A stretch of DNA of 64,000 nt from Micromonospora pisi (GCF_003633685.1 NZ_RBKT01000001.1:5890001-5954000), one strand, 5' to 3'; positions 25,243-36,145 are shown, counted from the first letter of the stretch. Numbers and translations: made by a program. The notes: generated from the sequence alone by a model not told the origin.

Positions 25243-26031
25243 GTGACTTCGCAGGAGATCCCACTGCACGGCGGCAACGTGAGCACCGTGGTGCGCGTCG
25301 GCGACACCGTACGGCGCAACGCCGGTCCGTGGACCCCGTCGGTGCACGCCCTGCTGCGGCACCTGGAGTACGTCGGGTTCACCGGCTCTCCCCGGGCGCT
25401 GGGCATGGACGAGCGCAACCGGGAGGTGTTGTCGTACCTGGAGGGGGAGTGCGGCGAGTATCCGCTCGCCCCGCACTGGGTCACCGACGAGGCGCTGGTC
25501 ACGGTCGCCACCATGCTGCGGATGTTCCATGACGCCCAGTACGGCTTCGCCCCGGTGACCGGGGCGGTCTGGCGGTCGTTCGGGCCGCCGCCGCCGGACA
25601 CCGAGGTGATCTGCCACCACGACGCCGCCCCGCACAACGTGATCTGGCGGCCGGACGGCACCCTGGCGCTGATCGATTTCGACCTCGCCTCGCCGGGGGC
25701 CCGGATCTACGACGTGGCGTACGCGGCCTGGACCTGGGTGCCGCTCTTCTCCGACCGGGACTCGTACACGCTGGGCTGGAAGCGGCCGAACCGGCCGCGC
25801 CGGTTGCGGCTCTTCGCGGACGCGTACGGGCTGATCCCGCGCGACCGGCACCGGCTGGTCCGGACCATCCGGAAACGAATTGTCGATCATGTCGAGGGAA
25901 TTCGTCGGATGGCCGCCGCGGGCGAGCCGGCTTTCGTGCGCATCGTGCACAAGGGACACCTACGCCGGCCAATGCGTGATCTTCGACTGCTCGATTACGA
26001 GCGGCACACGCTGGAGTACGCGCTCCGCTGA
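25243..26031 (+). CDS. Aminoglycoside phosphotransferase (APH)-fold kinase
   Basis: 262 residues. The N-lobe starts EIPLHGGNVSTVVRVGDTVRR. The catalytic loop is VICHHDAAPHNVIW (HxDxxxxN Brenner motif) and the metal-binding LIDFDLASPG follows. This fold covers small-molecule kinases for choline, homoserine or antibiotics, so a resistance role should not be assumed. The frame opens at GTG 25201, but GTG 25243 has GGGAG 7 nt upstream and sits right before the conserved block. It lies just downstream of ftsY and is probably co-transcribed. Confidence 0.82.
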   Translation: MTSQEIPLHGGNVSTVVRVGDTVRRNAGPWTPSVHALLRHLEYVGFTGSPRALGMDERNREVLSYLEGECGEYPLAPHWVTDEALVTVATMLRMFHDAQYGFAPVTGAVWRSFGPPPPDTEVICHHDAAPHNVIWRPDGTLALIDFDLASPGARIYDVAYAAWTWVPLFSDRDSYTLGWKRPNRPRRLRLFADAYGLIPRDRHRLVRTIRKRIVDHVEGIRRMAAAGEPAFVRIVHKGHLRRPMRDLRLLDYERHTLEYALR

Positions 26032-26110
26032 TCCGCGTCGCTTTCCGTATAGCTCGGACGGCCCTTTCGGCTGATATGCCCCCACCCGTTCTATCGACTG
26101 TGAGGAATTC

Positions 26111-26147
26111 GTCACACGTCCGAAACAACTGGTCACGCCCTGGAAAC
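26111..26147 (+). promoter_or_regulatory. GlnR-like tandem box upstream of amtB
   Basis: GTCAC (26111) n6 GAAAC (26122), then GTCAC (26132) n6 GAAAC (26143): two copies of the GTnAC-n6-GAAAC half-box known as the GlnR target of streptomycetes and other actinobacteria. The repeats are 21 bp apart where the published consensus gives 22. Located 177-213 bp before the amtB start. Confidence 0.8.
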
Positions 26148-26323
26148 CTGACGGAGACCCTGGGTGAAACAGCCAGCCGGGAAGCTTCCGCCCAACCGGC
26201 GCGGCGGGCAGCGCTGCCTCCGAGTCGGTGGAAGTTTCGACTCGGGCCGCGTGGTAGCGGGGACAGTACCGGGCCACGAATCGGAGCTTTCGAGGGGAGG
26301 AAACTCAATTTTAGGAGGCCAGC

Positions 26324-28082
<1,759 letters not shown>

Positions 28083-28086
28083 GCAG

Positions 28087-30381
28087 ATGGCGATGACCAG
28101 GGGAACCGGGCCGGCAGCAGAACTCACCGACACCGGAGCACCACTGCTCACCGCCGGGATCGGCGCCGCCGCACGGGAACACCGTGCGGCGGCGCTCGAC
28201 GCCTGGCTGCGTACCCTCATGCCGTCCGGACCGGACGGCACCGCACTGACCGGGGTCGCCCTGGTCGCCGTCGGCGGCCTCGGCCGCCGGCAGTGCTCCC
28301 CCTACAGCGACCTCGACCTGGTGCTGGTGCACGACGGCGTGCCCGGGATGGACGAACTCGCCGCCGCCGTCTGGTACCCGGTCTGGGACGCCCGGCTCGG
28401 CCTCGACCACTCGGTCCGCACCATCGCCGAGGCGCTCTCGGTCGCCCACGACGACGTCAAGGTCGCCCTCGGCCTGCTCGACGCCCGGCACATCGCCGGG
28501 GACGAGTCACTCACCACCCGGCTCAGCGTCGCCGCCGGCGACCAGTGGCGGCGTACCGCCGTGCGGCAGCTACCGGTGCTGCGCGAGGTGACCGCCGCCC
28601 GCTGGAAGGCACACGGGGAACTCGCCTTCCTGCTCGAAGGCGACCTCAAGGAGGCCGCCGGCGGGTTGCGCGACGTCGGGCTGCTGCGCGCCATCGCGTA
28701 CGCCGGCATCAGCGACGCCCTGCGCCCCGCCGTACGCGCCGCGCACCTGCGACTGCTCGACACCCGCGACGCGCTGCACGTCTCCCGGGGCCGGCGGGTC
28801 GACCGCCTGGTCGCCCAGGAGCGCGAAGCCGTCGCCACCCTGCTCGGGCTCGACGACGGCGACGCGGTGCTGCGCCGGGTCGCCGGTGACGCCCGTACCG
28901 TCAGCCACGCCCTCGCGGACGCGTTCCGGGCCGCTGACCGGCTCCGCTCCGGTCGAGTGCGCGGCGCCGACGGCCGTGGCGCGGACGGCCGGCTGCTGCG
29001 CCGCCCGGTCGCCCGGGACGTGGTCGAACACGACGGCGAGCTGGTCCTGGCCCGGACCGCGATCGGCGCCCGACCCGACGCCAGCCTGTCGCTGCGGGTC
29101 GCCGCCGCGGCGGCCAGCACCGGACTGCCGATCGCGCGGGCCACCTGCGAATGGCTCGCCGCCTACTGCCCGCCGCTGCCGACCCCGTGGCCGGCGCCGG
29201 CCCGCGCCGCGCTGATCACCCTGCTCGGCGCCGGCCCCGGCCTGGTGCCGACCTGGGAGACCTGCGACCGGTACGGCCTCATCGACGGCTGGCTGCCGGA
29301 GTGGCCCCGGCTGCGCAGCCTGCCGCAGCACAACCCGGTGCACCGGTACACCCTCGACCGGCACCTGGTGCAGGCCGCCGCCGAGGCGACCGCGTACGCC
29401 CGCGAGGTCGACCGGCCCGACCTGCTGCTGCTCGCCGCGTTCCTGCACGACGTGGGGAAGGGGCTGCCCGGGGACCACAGCACCGTCGGCGCCCCGATCG
29501 CGGCTGGCGTCGCCGCCCGGATCGGCCTGCCGCCGGCCGAGGTGGACCTGATCGAGAAGCTGGTCCGGCTGCACCTGCTGTTGCCGGACGTGGCGACCCG
29601 CCGCGACCTGCGCGACCCGGTCACCATCTCGCACGTCGCCGACGCGGTCGGCGACAGCACCACCCTCAGCCTGCTGCACGGGCTGGCCCGCGCCGACGCC
29701 CAGGCCACCGGGCCGGCCGCCTGGTCGGACTGGAAGTCCCGGCTGATCGCCGAACTCGTCGGTCGGGTGCACACCGCGCTGGACACCGGGGAGCTGCCCG
29801 ACCCACCGGCTCCCGACCCGGCCCTGCTCGACGGGCCGCTGCCGGCCGTACACCTGGACGGCTCACGGGTCGCGGTGGCCGCCGCCGACCGACGCGGCCT
29901 GCTCGCCGCGGTCGCCGGTTGCCTGGCCCTGCACCGGCTGGAGGTGCTCTCCGCCGACGCCACCACGGTGGCCGACCGGGGACTGGTCGAGTTCCAGGTC
30001 CAGCCCCGGTACGGCACCCCACCGGACCCGATCGCGCTCACCGCCGACCTGCGCCGCGCCGTCACCGGCGACGTCTCGGTGACCCAGCGGCTGCGCGGTC
30101 GGGCGCTGGCGAACCGGGGGGCCGGGGCGGCGCCGAAGGTGGTCTGGCACCGGGCGGTCGCCACCGACGCGGTGGTCCTGGAGCTGCGTGCGGCCGACTC
30201 CGGTGGCCTGCTCTACCGGGTGGCGAGCGCGTTGGACGAGGCGGGCGCGCTGGTCCGGGCGGCCCGGATCTCGACCCTCGGCGGTGACGTCGTAGACGCG
30301 TTCTACCTGGTGGGGGACTGGTCCGAGCCGGCTGAACGGGACCGGGTCGAAGCCGCCGTACTCGCCGCCGTCTCCCCCTGA
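28087..30381 (+). CDS. glnD: [Protein-PII] nucleotidylyltransferase GlnD
   Basis: 764-residue bifunctional PII-modifying enzyme. The nucleotidyltransferase site GGLGRRQCSPYSDLDLVLV is near residue 63 (the usual G(Y)GR..PYSDxD). The HD hydrolase domain with LLAAFLHDVGKGLPGDHS is near 450. Two C-terminal ACT domains (about 595-670 and 690-764) sense glutamine. The start is ATG 28087 or 28093, 4-10 nt after the glnB stop; neither has a strong ribosome site, suggesting coupling. The segment DGRGADGRLLRRPV near 300 is a short repetitive linker. By analogy with characterised actinobacteria it probably adenylylates rather than uridylylates GlnB. Confidence 0.94.
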   Translation: MAMTRGTGPAAELTDTGAPLLTAGIGAAAREHRAAALDAWLRTLMPSGPDGTALTGVALVAVGGLGRRQCSPYSDLDLVLVHDGVPGMDELAAAVWYPVWDARLGLDHSVRTIAEALSVAHDDVKVALGLLDARHIAGDESLTTRLSVAAGDQWRRTAVRQLPVLREVTAARWKAHGELAFLLEGDLKEAAGGLRDVGLLRAIAYAGISDALRPAVRAAHLRLLDTRDALHVSRGRRVDRLVAQEREAVATLLGLDDGDAVLRRVAGDARTVSHALADAFRAADRLRSGRVRGADGRGADGRLLRRPVARDVVEHDGELVLARTAIGARPDASLSLRVAAAAASTGLPIARATCEWLAAYCPPLPTPWPAPARAALITLLGAGPGLVPTWETCDRYGLIDGWLPEWPRLRSLPQHNPVHRYTLDRHLVQAAAEATAYAREVDRPDLLLLAAFLHDVGKGLPGDHSTVGAPIAAGVAARIGLPPAEVDLIEKLVRLHLLLPDVATRRDLRDPVTISHVADAVGDSTTLSLLHGLARADAQATGPAAWSDWKSRLIAELVGRVHTALDTGELPDPPAPDPALLDGPLPAVHLDGSRVAVAAADRRGLLAAVAGCLALHRLEVLSADATTVADRGLVEFQVQPRYGTPPDPIALTADLRRAVTGDVSVTQRLRGRALANRGAGAAPKVVWHRAVATDAVVLELRAADSGGLLYRVASALDEAGALVRAARISTLGGDVVDAFYLVGDWSEPAERDRVEAAVLAAVSP

Positions 30382-30388
30382 ACCGGGT

Positions 30389-30414
30389 CGCCGTACGTCG
30401 ACGGGCGTACGGCG
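30389..30414 (+). terminator. Terminator of the amtB-glnB-glnD operon
   Basis: Perfect 9-bp stem (30389-30397 with 30406-30414), 8-nt loop, starting 8 bases after the glnD stop. No T-run. Confidence 0.65.
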
Positions 30415-30594
30415 GGTGTCGCTTCGGCGGCGATGGCGTGACCGCCGGGGTGTTGTCGCCGGTGCTGGGTACGGTCGGCGGGGCCGGCAGCGACGCGGCG
30501 GTCGGGGTGGTGGGCGGCTACCCTAACGGTGGCCGGGTGTCTCATGCCGGCCCGAGTCCTGCCCGCGGAAACTAGACAAACGGGATGTTGCGCC

Positions 30595-32139
30595 GTGTTT
30601 GACACCTTGAGCGATCGCCTCTCCGGGATCTTCACCAAGCTCCGCGGGAAAGGCCGCCTCACCGACGCCGACATCGACGCCACCGCCCGGGAGATCCGGC
30701 TGGCGTTGCTGGAGGCCGACGTCGCGCTGCCCGTCGTCAAGAGCTTCATCGCGAGCCTCAAGGAGCGGGCCCGGGGCGCCGAGGTGTCGCAGGCGCTCAA
30801 CCCGGCCCAGCAGGTCATCAAGATCGTGCACGAGGAGCTGGTCGCGGTCCTCGGCGGCGAGGGGCGGCGGCTCCAGTTCGCCAAGCAACCGCCGACCGTG
30901 ATCATGCTGGCCGGCCTCCAGGGTTCCGGTAAGACCACCCTCGCCGGCAAGCTCGCCCGCTGGCTCAAGGCGCAGGGGCACCAGCCGATGCTGGTCGCCG
31001 CCGACCTTCAGCGGCCGAACGCGGTCGGCCAGCTCCAGGTGCTCGGTGGTCGGGCCGGCGTCGAGGTCTACGCCCCGGAACCGGGCAACGGCGTCGGCGA
31101 TCCGGTACAGGTGGCGCGGGCGTCGATCGAGCACGCCAAGCGGGCCGCCCGGGACATCGTCATCGTCGACACCGCCGGCCGGCTCGGTATCGACGCCGAG
31201 ATGATGGCCCAGGCCGCCTCGATCCGGGACGCGGTCGACCCGGACGAGGTCATCTTCGTGATCGACGCGATGGTGGGTCAGGACGCGGTACGGACCGCCG
31301 AGGCGTTCCGTGACGGCGTCGGCATCACCGGCGTGGTCCTCTCCAAGCTCGACGGTGACGCCCGCGGTGGTGCGGCGCTCTCCGTACGCGAGGTCACCGG
31401 ACAGCCGATCCTCTTCGCCTCCACCGGCGAGAAGCTGGAGGACTTCGACGTCTTCCACCCGGACCGGATGGCGAGCCGGATCCTCGGCATGGGCGACGTC
31501 CTCACTCTGATCGAGCAGGCCGAGCAGGCCTTCGACTCCGATCAGAAGGAGAAGATGACCGCCAAGCTGATGGGCGGCGAGCAGTTCACCCTGGAGGACT
31601 TCCTCGACCAGCTCATCGCCGTACGCCGGATGGGTCCGATCGCGAACGTGCTGGCCATGATGCCCGGCATGGGGCAGATGAAGGACCAGCTGGCGGACCT
31701 GGACGACAGCCACTTCGACCGGGTCACCGCGATCATCCGCTCGATGACGCCGGGCGAGCGCACCAACCCGAAGATCATCAACGGTTCCCGCCGGCTCCGG
31801 ATCGCCAACGGCTCCGGGGTCACCGTGATGGACGTCAACCAACTGCTCAACCGCTTCACCGAAGCGCAGAAGATGATGAAGCAGATGGGCGGCATGATGG
31901 GGCTGCCCGGTGGCCGGCGCAAGGCGACCAAGTCGCCGAAGAACAAGCGCAAGGGCACCAAGGGCGGCGGCCGGCCCCGGGTCGGCGGTCCCGCCGGTGG
32001 CTTCCCCGGTGGCGGCTTCCCCGGCATGCCGCAGCTCCCGCCGGGGCTGGACCCGGGCGCCCAGCAGGGTCTGCCGCCCGGCTTCAAGTTGCCGAACATC
32101 GACTTCAACAAGTTCACCAAGCGCCCCGACGACAAGTGA
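30595..32139 (+). CDS. ffh: Signal recognition particle protein Ffh
   Basis: 514-residue SRP54 GTPase that binds signal sequences of nascent chains together with 4.5S RNA and docks on FtsY. N domain 1-95. G1 is GLQGSGKTTLAGKLA near 106, followed by ADLQRPNAVGQLQV, G3 DTAGRLGIDAEMM and G4 SKLDGDARGGA. The methionine-rich M domain is at about 325-440 (NVLAMMPGMGQMK, AQKMMKQMGGMMGLPGG). A Lys/Gly/Pro-rich tail of about 75 residues extends the usual length. GTG 30595 starts FDTLSDRL, the family N-terminus. The stop overlaps the next start (GTGA). Confidence 0.97.
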   Translation: MFDTLSDRLSGIFTKLRGKGRLTDADIDATAREIRLALLEADVALPVVKSFIASLKERARGAEVSQALNPAQQVIKIVHEELVAVLGGEGRRLQFAKQPPTVIMLAGLQGSGKTTLAGKLARWLKAQGHQPMLVAADLQRPNAVGQLQVLGGRAGVEVYAPEPGNGVGDPVQVARASIEHAKRAARDIVIVDTAGRLGIDAEMMAQAASIRDAVDPDEVIFVIDAMVGQDAVRTAEAFRDGVGITGVVLSKLDGDARGGAALSVREVTGQPILFASTGEKLEDFDVFHPDRMASRILGMGDVLTLIEQAEQAFDSDQKEKMTAKLMGGEQFTLEDFLDQLIAVRRMGPIANVLAMMPGMGQMKDQLADLDDSHFDRVTAIIRSMTPGERTNPKIINGSRRLRIANGSGVTVMDVNQLLNRFTEAQKMMKQMGGMMGLPGGRRKATKSPKNKRKGTKGGGRPRVGGPAGGFPGGGFPGMPQLPPGLDPGAQQGLPPGFKLPNIDFNKFTKRPDDK

Positions 32140-33239
32140 CCCCGGCCGGCGTGCCGGATCGGGCACTGCACGTACGCGGGGTGGTGCTCCCCGACGACGA
32201 GGTCCGTGACCTCTGGCTCGACGGCGACCGGGTGACGTACGAGCCGGTGGCCGGGGCGGTGACCGTGGCCGAGGGCGGGTTCGTGCTCCCCGGTCTGGTC
32301 GACGCGCACTGCCACATCGGCATCGCACCGAGCGGGCGCCCGATCACCGGACTGGACGAGGCCCGGGCGCTCGCCGTACCGGACCGGGAGGCGGGGGTGC
32401 TGGCGATCCGCGACGCCGGTTCGCCGTACCCCTATCCGGAGCTGGACGACGAGCCGGGACTGCCCCGGTTGGCCCGCGCGGGCAGGCACCTCGCGCCGCC
32501 GAGGCGTTACCTGCGGGACATCGCGGTCGAGGTGGGCGGGGACGAGTTGCGGGCGGCGGTGGCCGAGCAGGCCCGCGCCGGCAACGGCTGGGTCAAGCTG
32601 GTCGGTGACTGGATCGACCGGGACGCCGGGGACCTGGCGCCGACCTGGGACTCCGCCGACCTGGTCGGCGCGGTCGAGGCCGCGCACGCCGCCGGGGTAC
32701 GCGCGGCGGTGCACACCTTCTCCGAGTCGGCCGTGGAGATCATGGTCCGGGCGGGGGTGGACTCGGTCGAGCACGGCACCGGCCTGAGTGTGGATCTGGT
32801 CGACGAGATGGCCCGGCGGGGGACCGCCCTGGTCCCCACGATGATCAACATCGACACCTTCGGTGGCATCGCCGAGCGGGCCGCCGAACGTTTCCCCGGG
32901 TACGCGAAACACATGCTCGCCCTCCGCGACGGTTTTCCCGAGGTGGTCCGCGCGGCGTACCAGGCCGGGGTGCCGATCTACGTCGGTACGGACGCCGGTG
33001 GCGGGATCGACCACGGGCTCGCCGCGCAGGAGATGCTGCTGCTGCACGAGCGGGCCGGCATGTCCACCCTGGACGTTCTCGCCGCCGGTTCCTGGGGGGC
33101 CAGGGCCTGGCTCGGCTTCCCCGGCCTGGTCGAGGGGGGCCTCGCCGACCTGGTGGTGTACGACACCGACCCCCGCGTCGATCTGCGGGTGCTGCGCACT
33201 CCGAGACGGATCGTGCTGCGCGGCCGGGTGGTCCGCTGA
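32136..33239 (+). CDS. Metal-dependent amidohydrolase (imidazolonepropionase-like)
   Basis: 367-residue TIM-barrel hydrolase. Metal ligands: HxH in VDAHCHIG (about residue 58), Lys in GWVKLVGDW (candidate carbamylated Lys), His in AAVHTFSE, His in VEHGTG, and Asp in YVGTDAGGG. The small beta-sandwich is split between both ends (LHVRGVVLPDDEVRDLWL and IVLRGRVV). The order resembles prolidase/imidazolonepropionase-related amidohydrolases; the substrate is not assignable. GTG 32136 overlaps the ffh stop. A long perfect inverted repeat follows 10 bp after its stop. Confidence 0.87.
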   Translation: MTPAGVPDRALHVRGVVLPDDEVRDLWLDGDRVTYEPVAGAVTVAEGGFVLPGLVDAHCHIGIAPSGRPITGLDEARALAVPDREAGVLAIRDAGSPYPYPELDDEPGLPRLARAGRHLAPPRRYLRDIAVEVGGDELRAAVAEQARAGNGWVKLVGDWIDRDAGDLAPTWDSADLVGAVEAAHAAGVRAAVHTFSESAVEIMVRAGVDSVEHGTGLSVDLVDEMARRGTALVPTMINIDTFGGIAERAAERFPGYAKHMLALRDGFPEVVRAAYQAGVPIYVGTDAGGGIDHGLAAQEMLLLHERAGMSTLDVLAAGSWGARAWLGFPGLVEGGLADLVVYDTDPRVDLRVLRTPRRIVLRGRVVR

Positions 33240-33248
33240 CCCCGACGT

Positions 33249-33308
33249 GTTGATCATGAAGTTGGCGCGGGCAGAGAAGATCGAACCTGCGCCAACTTCA
33301 TGATCAAC
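33249..33308. terminator. Perfect 20-bp inverted repeat after the amidohydrolase gene
   Basis: Arms 33249-33268 and 33289-33308 are perfectly complementary, with a 20-nt loop. The arm sequence is only about half GC, far below its surroundings, and contains the internal palindrome TTGATCAtgaa-type TGATCA. It works on paper as a terminator, but length and composition also fit a dispersed palindromic repeat. Confidence 0.7.
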
Positions 33309-33369
33309 GGGCGTGGGTGGGGGTGGGCGAGCGATGGGGGGCGGTGGGGGGCGCATAGGATATGCGGTC

Positions 33370-34776
33370 ATGGCACGCGTGCTCACTCCCCGTGCGGAGG
33401 ACTTTCCCCGCTGGTACCAGGACCTGATCGCCAAAGCGCAACTCGCCGACAACGGCCCGGTGCGTGGCACGATGGTCATCCGACCAGCGGGCTACGCCAT
33501 CTGGGAGCGGATGCAGGCCGAGATGGACAACCGGATCAAGGCGGCCGGGGCGGAGAACGCCTACTTCCCGCTCTTCATCCCGGAGAACTACCTCAAGCGC
33601 GAGGCCGAGCACGTCGAGGGTTTCTCCCCGGAACTGGCCGTGGTGACCCACGGTGGCGGCAAGCCCCTCGCCGAGCCGATAGTGGTCCGCCCCACCAGCG
33701 AGACCGTGATCGGCGAGTTCATGGCCAAGTGGGTCGACTCGTACCGGGACCTGCCGCTGCTGCTCAACCAGTGGGCGAACGTGGTCCGCTGGGAGCTGCG
33801 CCCCCGGATCTTCCTGCGTACCAGCGAGTTCCTCTGGCAGGAGGGGCACACCGCGCACGCCGACGAGGCGGACGCCCGGGCCTACGCCCGCCGCATCCTG
33901 CACGAGGTGTACGAGGACATGATGGTCAACGTACTGGGCATCCCGGTGGTCGTCGGGCGCAAGACCGCCCGGGAACGGTTCGCCGGCGCCACCAGCACGT
34001 ACACCCTCGAAGGCATGATGGGCGACGGCAAGGCGCTCCAGCTCGGCACCAGCCACGAGCTGGGACAGAACTTCGCCAAGGCGTTCGACATCACCTACTC
34101 CGCCGCCACCGGCGGGATGGAACACGCGTGGACCACCTCCTGGGGCACCTCGACCCGGATGCTCGGTGGCCTGATCATGACCCACGGTGACGACAACGGG
34201 CTGCGCGTGCCGCCCCGGCTCGCCCCGATCCAGGCGTACGTGATGGTGGTCAAGGCCGGCGACGGGGTGGCCGAGGCGGCGGCGAAGCTGCGTGACGCGC
34301 TCCGTGACGCGGGTGTCCGGGTCGCGCTCGACGAGCGGGTCGACACCCCGTTCGGCCGCCGGGCCGTCGACGCCGAACTCAAGGGCTACCCGGTACGGGT
34401 CGAGGTCGGCCCGCGTGACCTGGCCGCCGGCAACGCGGTGGTGGTCCGGCGTACCGACGGGTCGAAGACCCCGGTGCCGGTGGCCGACACGGTCGGCGCG
34501 GTGCTCGCCGCGCTCGACGCCGACCAGCAGGCGCTGCACGACGAGGCGCTCGCGCTGCGCCAGTCCCGCACCGTCGAGGTCGCCACGCTCGCCGAGGCGC
34601 TCGAGGCGGCGGCGACCGGCTGGGCCCGGGTGCCCTGGTCGGCCGTGGGTGTCGAGGGCGAGGCTGAGGCGAACGGGCAGGGCGTCACCGTACGTTGCCT
34701 GGTCCGCGCCGACGGCTCGGTGCCGGACTCCGAGGACGAGCCCGACCTGATCGCCATCCTGGCCCGCTCCTACTGA
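33370..34776 (+). CDS. proS: Prolyl-tRNA synthetase, short (archaeal/eukaryotic-type) form
   Basis: 468-residue class II synthetase charging tRNA-Pro. Motif 1 is in RGTMVIRPAGYAIWERMQ, the motif 2 region is RWELRPRIFLRTSEFLWQEG followed by HTAH, and the motif 3 region includes GGLIMTHGDDNGLRVPPRLAP. An anticodon-binding domain (about 285-385) and a C-terminal alpha/beta domain follow. Length and motifs match the ProRS form lacking the bacterial editing insertion. ATG 33370 has AGGA about 10 nt upstream; in-frame ATGs further upstream encode only Gly-rich sequence. 2 nt separate it from the DUF402 gene. Confidence 0.94.
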   Translation: MARVLTPRAEDFPRWYQDLIAKAQLADNGPVRGTMVIRPAGYAIWERMQAEMDNRIKAAGAENAYFPLFIPENYLKREAEHVEGFSPELAVVTHGGGKPLAEPIVVRPTSETVIGEFMAKWVDSYRDLPLLLNQWANVVRWELRPRIFLRTSEFLWQEGHTAHADEADARAYARRILHEVYEDMMVNVLGIPVVVGRKTARERFAGATSTYTLEGMMGDGKALQLGTSHELGQNFAKAFDITYSAATGGMEHAWTTSWGTSTRMLGGLIMTHGDDNGLRVPPRLAPIQAYVMVVKAGDGVAEAAAKLRDALRDAGVRVALDERVDTPFGRRAVDAELKGYPVRVEVGPRDLAAGNAVVVRRTDGSKTPVPVADTVGAVLAALDADQQALHDEALALRQSRTVEVATLAEALEAAATGWARVPWSAVGVEGEAEANGQGVTVRCLVRADGSVPDSEDEPDLIAILARSY

Positions 34777-34778
34777 CG

Positions 34779-35474
34779 GTGCGCAACGGCGCGCGCCATC
34801 TTCGGGGAACCGGGGCGATCGAGCCCCGGTTCGCCCCGGGACGCCTGATCGTGCACCGCAACGTACGGCGGGGCCGGATCGGCTGGGTCCGGCCGGCAAC
34901 CGTGGTCAGCGACGACGAGCGGGGCCTGCTGCTCTGGATCGGGCGCGGCACAGCGGTGGCGAACGAGGTGGCCGACGACGGCCGGGGCATGCGGTCGATG
35001 CCGTTCGCCGAGTGGCTGGCCCGGTCATACCGGTTGGTCACCGGCGTCTGGGCGGGACCGCCGCTGCTCATGTTCCTGCCCGCCGGTGCCGACCACTCGG
35101 TCTGGTGGTTCCGCGACGGCGTCACCGACCGGTTCACCCACTGGTACGTCAACCTCGAAGAGCACGCTCTGCGCTGGGACGACGGTGCGTTGGCCGGGGT
35201 CGACATGGTCGACCAGGACCTCGACATCCTGGTTCAGCCCGACCTGGGCTGGTGCTGGAAGGACGAGGAGGAGTTCGTCGAGCGCCTCGCCTACCCGGAG
35301 GGCTACTGGGTGCCGGACGAGGCGGCGGTTCGCGCCGAGGGGCTGCGGGTGGTGGCGACGATCGAGTCGGGCGGGTTCCCGTTCGACGGGACCTGGTGCG
35401 ACTTCGTACCGGATCCGGCGTGGACCATTCCGGCGACGCTGCCGCCCGGCTGGGACCGACCACCGGTGCGCTGA
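34779..35474 (+). CDS. DUF402 (FomD/nucleotide-phosphatase-like) protein
   Basis: 231 residues. The DUF402 beta barrel has the acidic cluster YVNLEEHALRWD, then GVDMVDQDLDILVQPD and WKDEEEF; in the family these Asp/Glu residues hold divalent metals. Characterised members are FomD, which hydrolyses a CMP-phosphonate, and a staphylococcal nucleoside di/triphosphatase. N-terminal PRFAPGRLIVHRNVRRGRI and WSGPP-like VWAGPPLLMFLP are also family-like. GTG 34779 directly follows the proS stop, so it is co-transcribed. The substrate is unknown. Confidence 0.82.
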   Translation: MRNGARHLRGTGAIEPRFAPGRLIVHRNVRRGRIGWVRPATVVSDDERGLLLWIGRGTAVANEVADDGRGMRSMPFAEWLARSYRLVTGVWAGPPLLMFLPAGADHSVWWFRDGVTDRFTHWYVNLEEHALRWDDGALAGVDMVDQDLDILVQPDLGWCWKDEEEFVERLAYPEGYWVPDEAAVRAEGLRVVATIESGGFPFDGTWCDFVPDPAWTIPATLPPGWDRPPVR

Positions 35475-35563
35475 TCCCGGTGTCGTGCTCCTGACAGAAG
35501 CCGTAAAACCCCAGGTCAGGGACCTAGGCTCCGGGCAAGTCGTTCCCCTGGTGGGAGGTCCCC

Positions 35564-36130
35564 GTGGCCGACCAGATCACCTCCTGGGCAGACCTGCAGG
35601 CACGCGCAGCCGAGATCCTCGCCCGGGTCAACGCCAATCCCCGGCTGGGCCGCGCCGCCGCGGCCAACCCGATGCTCACGCTGGGGCGGCTCGACTACAC
35701 CCTCGACCCCGAGGCGCGGGTCGCCATCGCCGACCGGCTCCGACTGGGTCCCGCCGCCGCCGAGCGCCTCGCCGACCTTCGTCGCGAGGTCGCCGGCCTG
35801 GCCGGCCGGGCCGTCGACCCGGACGACGCCGAGGACGTACGGCACCTCCTGGTCGAACTCGGCATCGTCCCCGTGGCACCCGGGCCGGTGCTCGACACCA
35901 ACCCGCCACCGTGGCGACCCGGAGGGACCGGCCCCGACCCGCTGCGCCGCCTGCGCGACCAGCACCCGGTGCTGGCGCCGCTGCTGGACTACCGCCGGAT
36001 CTCCGCCTCCCGACCCCGGTTCGCACCCGAGCCGGTCTTCACCGCCCTGCTCGACGGGGAGGGGCGGGCACCGGTGACCGAGGTGGTCGGTCGCCTCCAG
36101 CGGGGCGCGCCGCCGAGCGTCGACCGGTAG
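35564..36130 (+). CDS. Hypothetical 188-aa protein preceding the large PKD protein
   Basis: No family recognised. Residues 1-95 are helical: TSWADLQARAAEILARVN, then ANPRLGRAAAANPMLTLGRL and LDPEARVAIADRLRLGPAAA. The second half has a Pro-rich joint (DTNPPPWRPGGTGPDPL) and a basic C-terminus. No signal peptide, cysteine or membrane segment is present. GTG 35564 follows GGGAGG by 5 nt. 15 bp separate it from the 1235-aa gene, so the two form one transcription unit and plausibly one system. Confidence 0.75.
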   Translation: MADQITSWADLQARAAEILARVNANPRLGRAAAANPMLTLGRLDYTLDPEARVAIADRLRLGPAAAERLADLRREVAGLAGRAVDPDDAEDVRHLLVELGIVPVAPGPVLDTNPPPWRPGGTGPDPLRRLRDQHPVLAPLLDYRRISASRPRFAPEPVFTALLDGEGRAPVTEVVGRLQRGAPPSVDR

Positions 36131-36145
36131 CGCGGGAGGAGCGGG

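Noticed and set aside
25243-26031. Antibiotic-resistance kinase
   Set aside because: The APH fold alone does not show aminoglycoside specificity; metabolic kinases share the same motifs, so it is named by fold only.
26032-26323. Riboswitch in the amtB leader
   Set aside because: No conserved aptamer pattern was recognised; the tandem GTCAC/GAAAC box explains regulation better.
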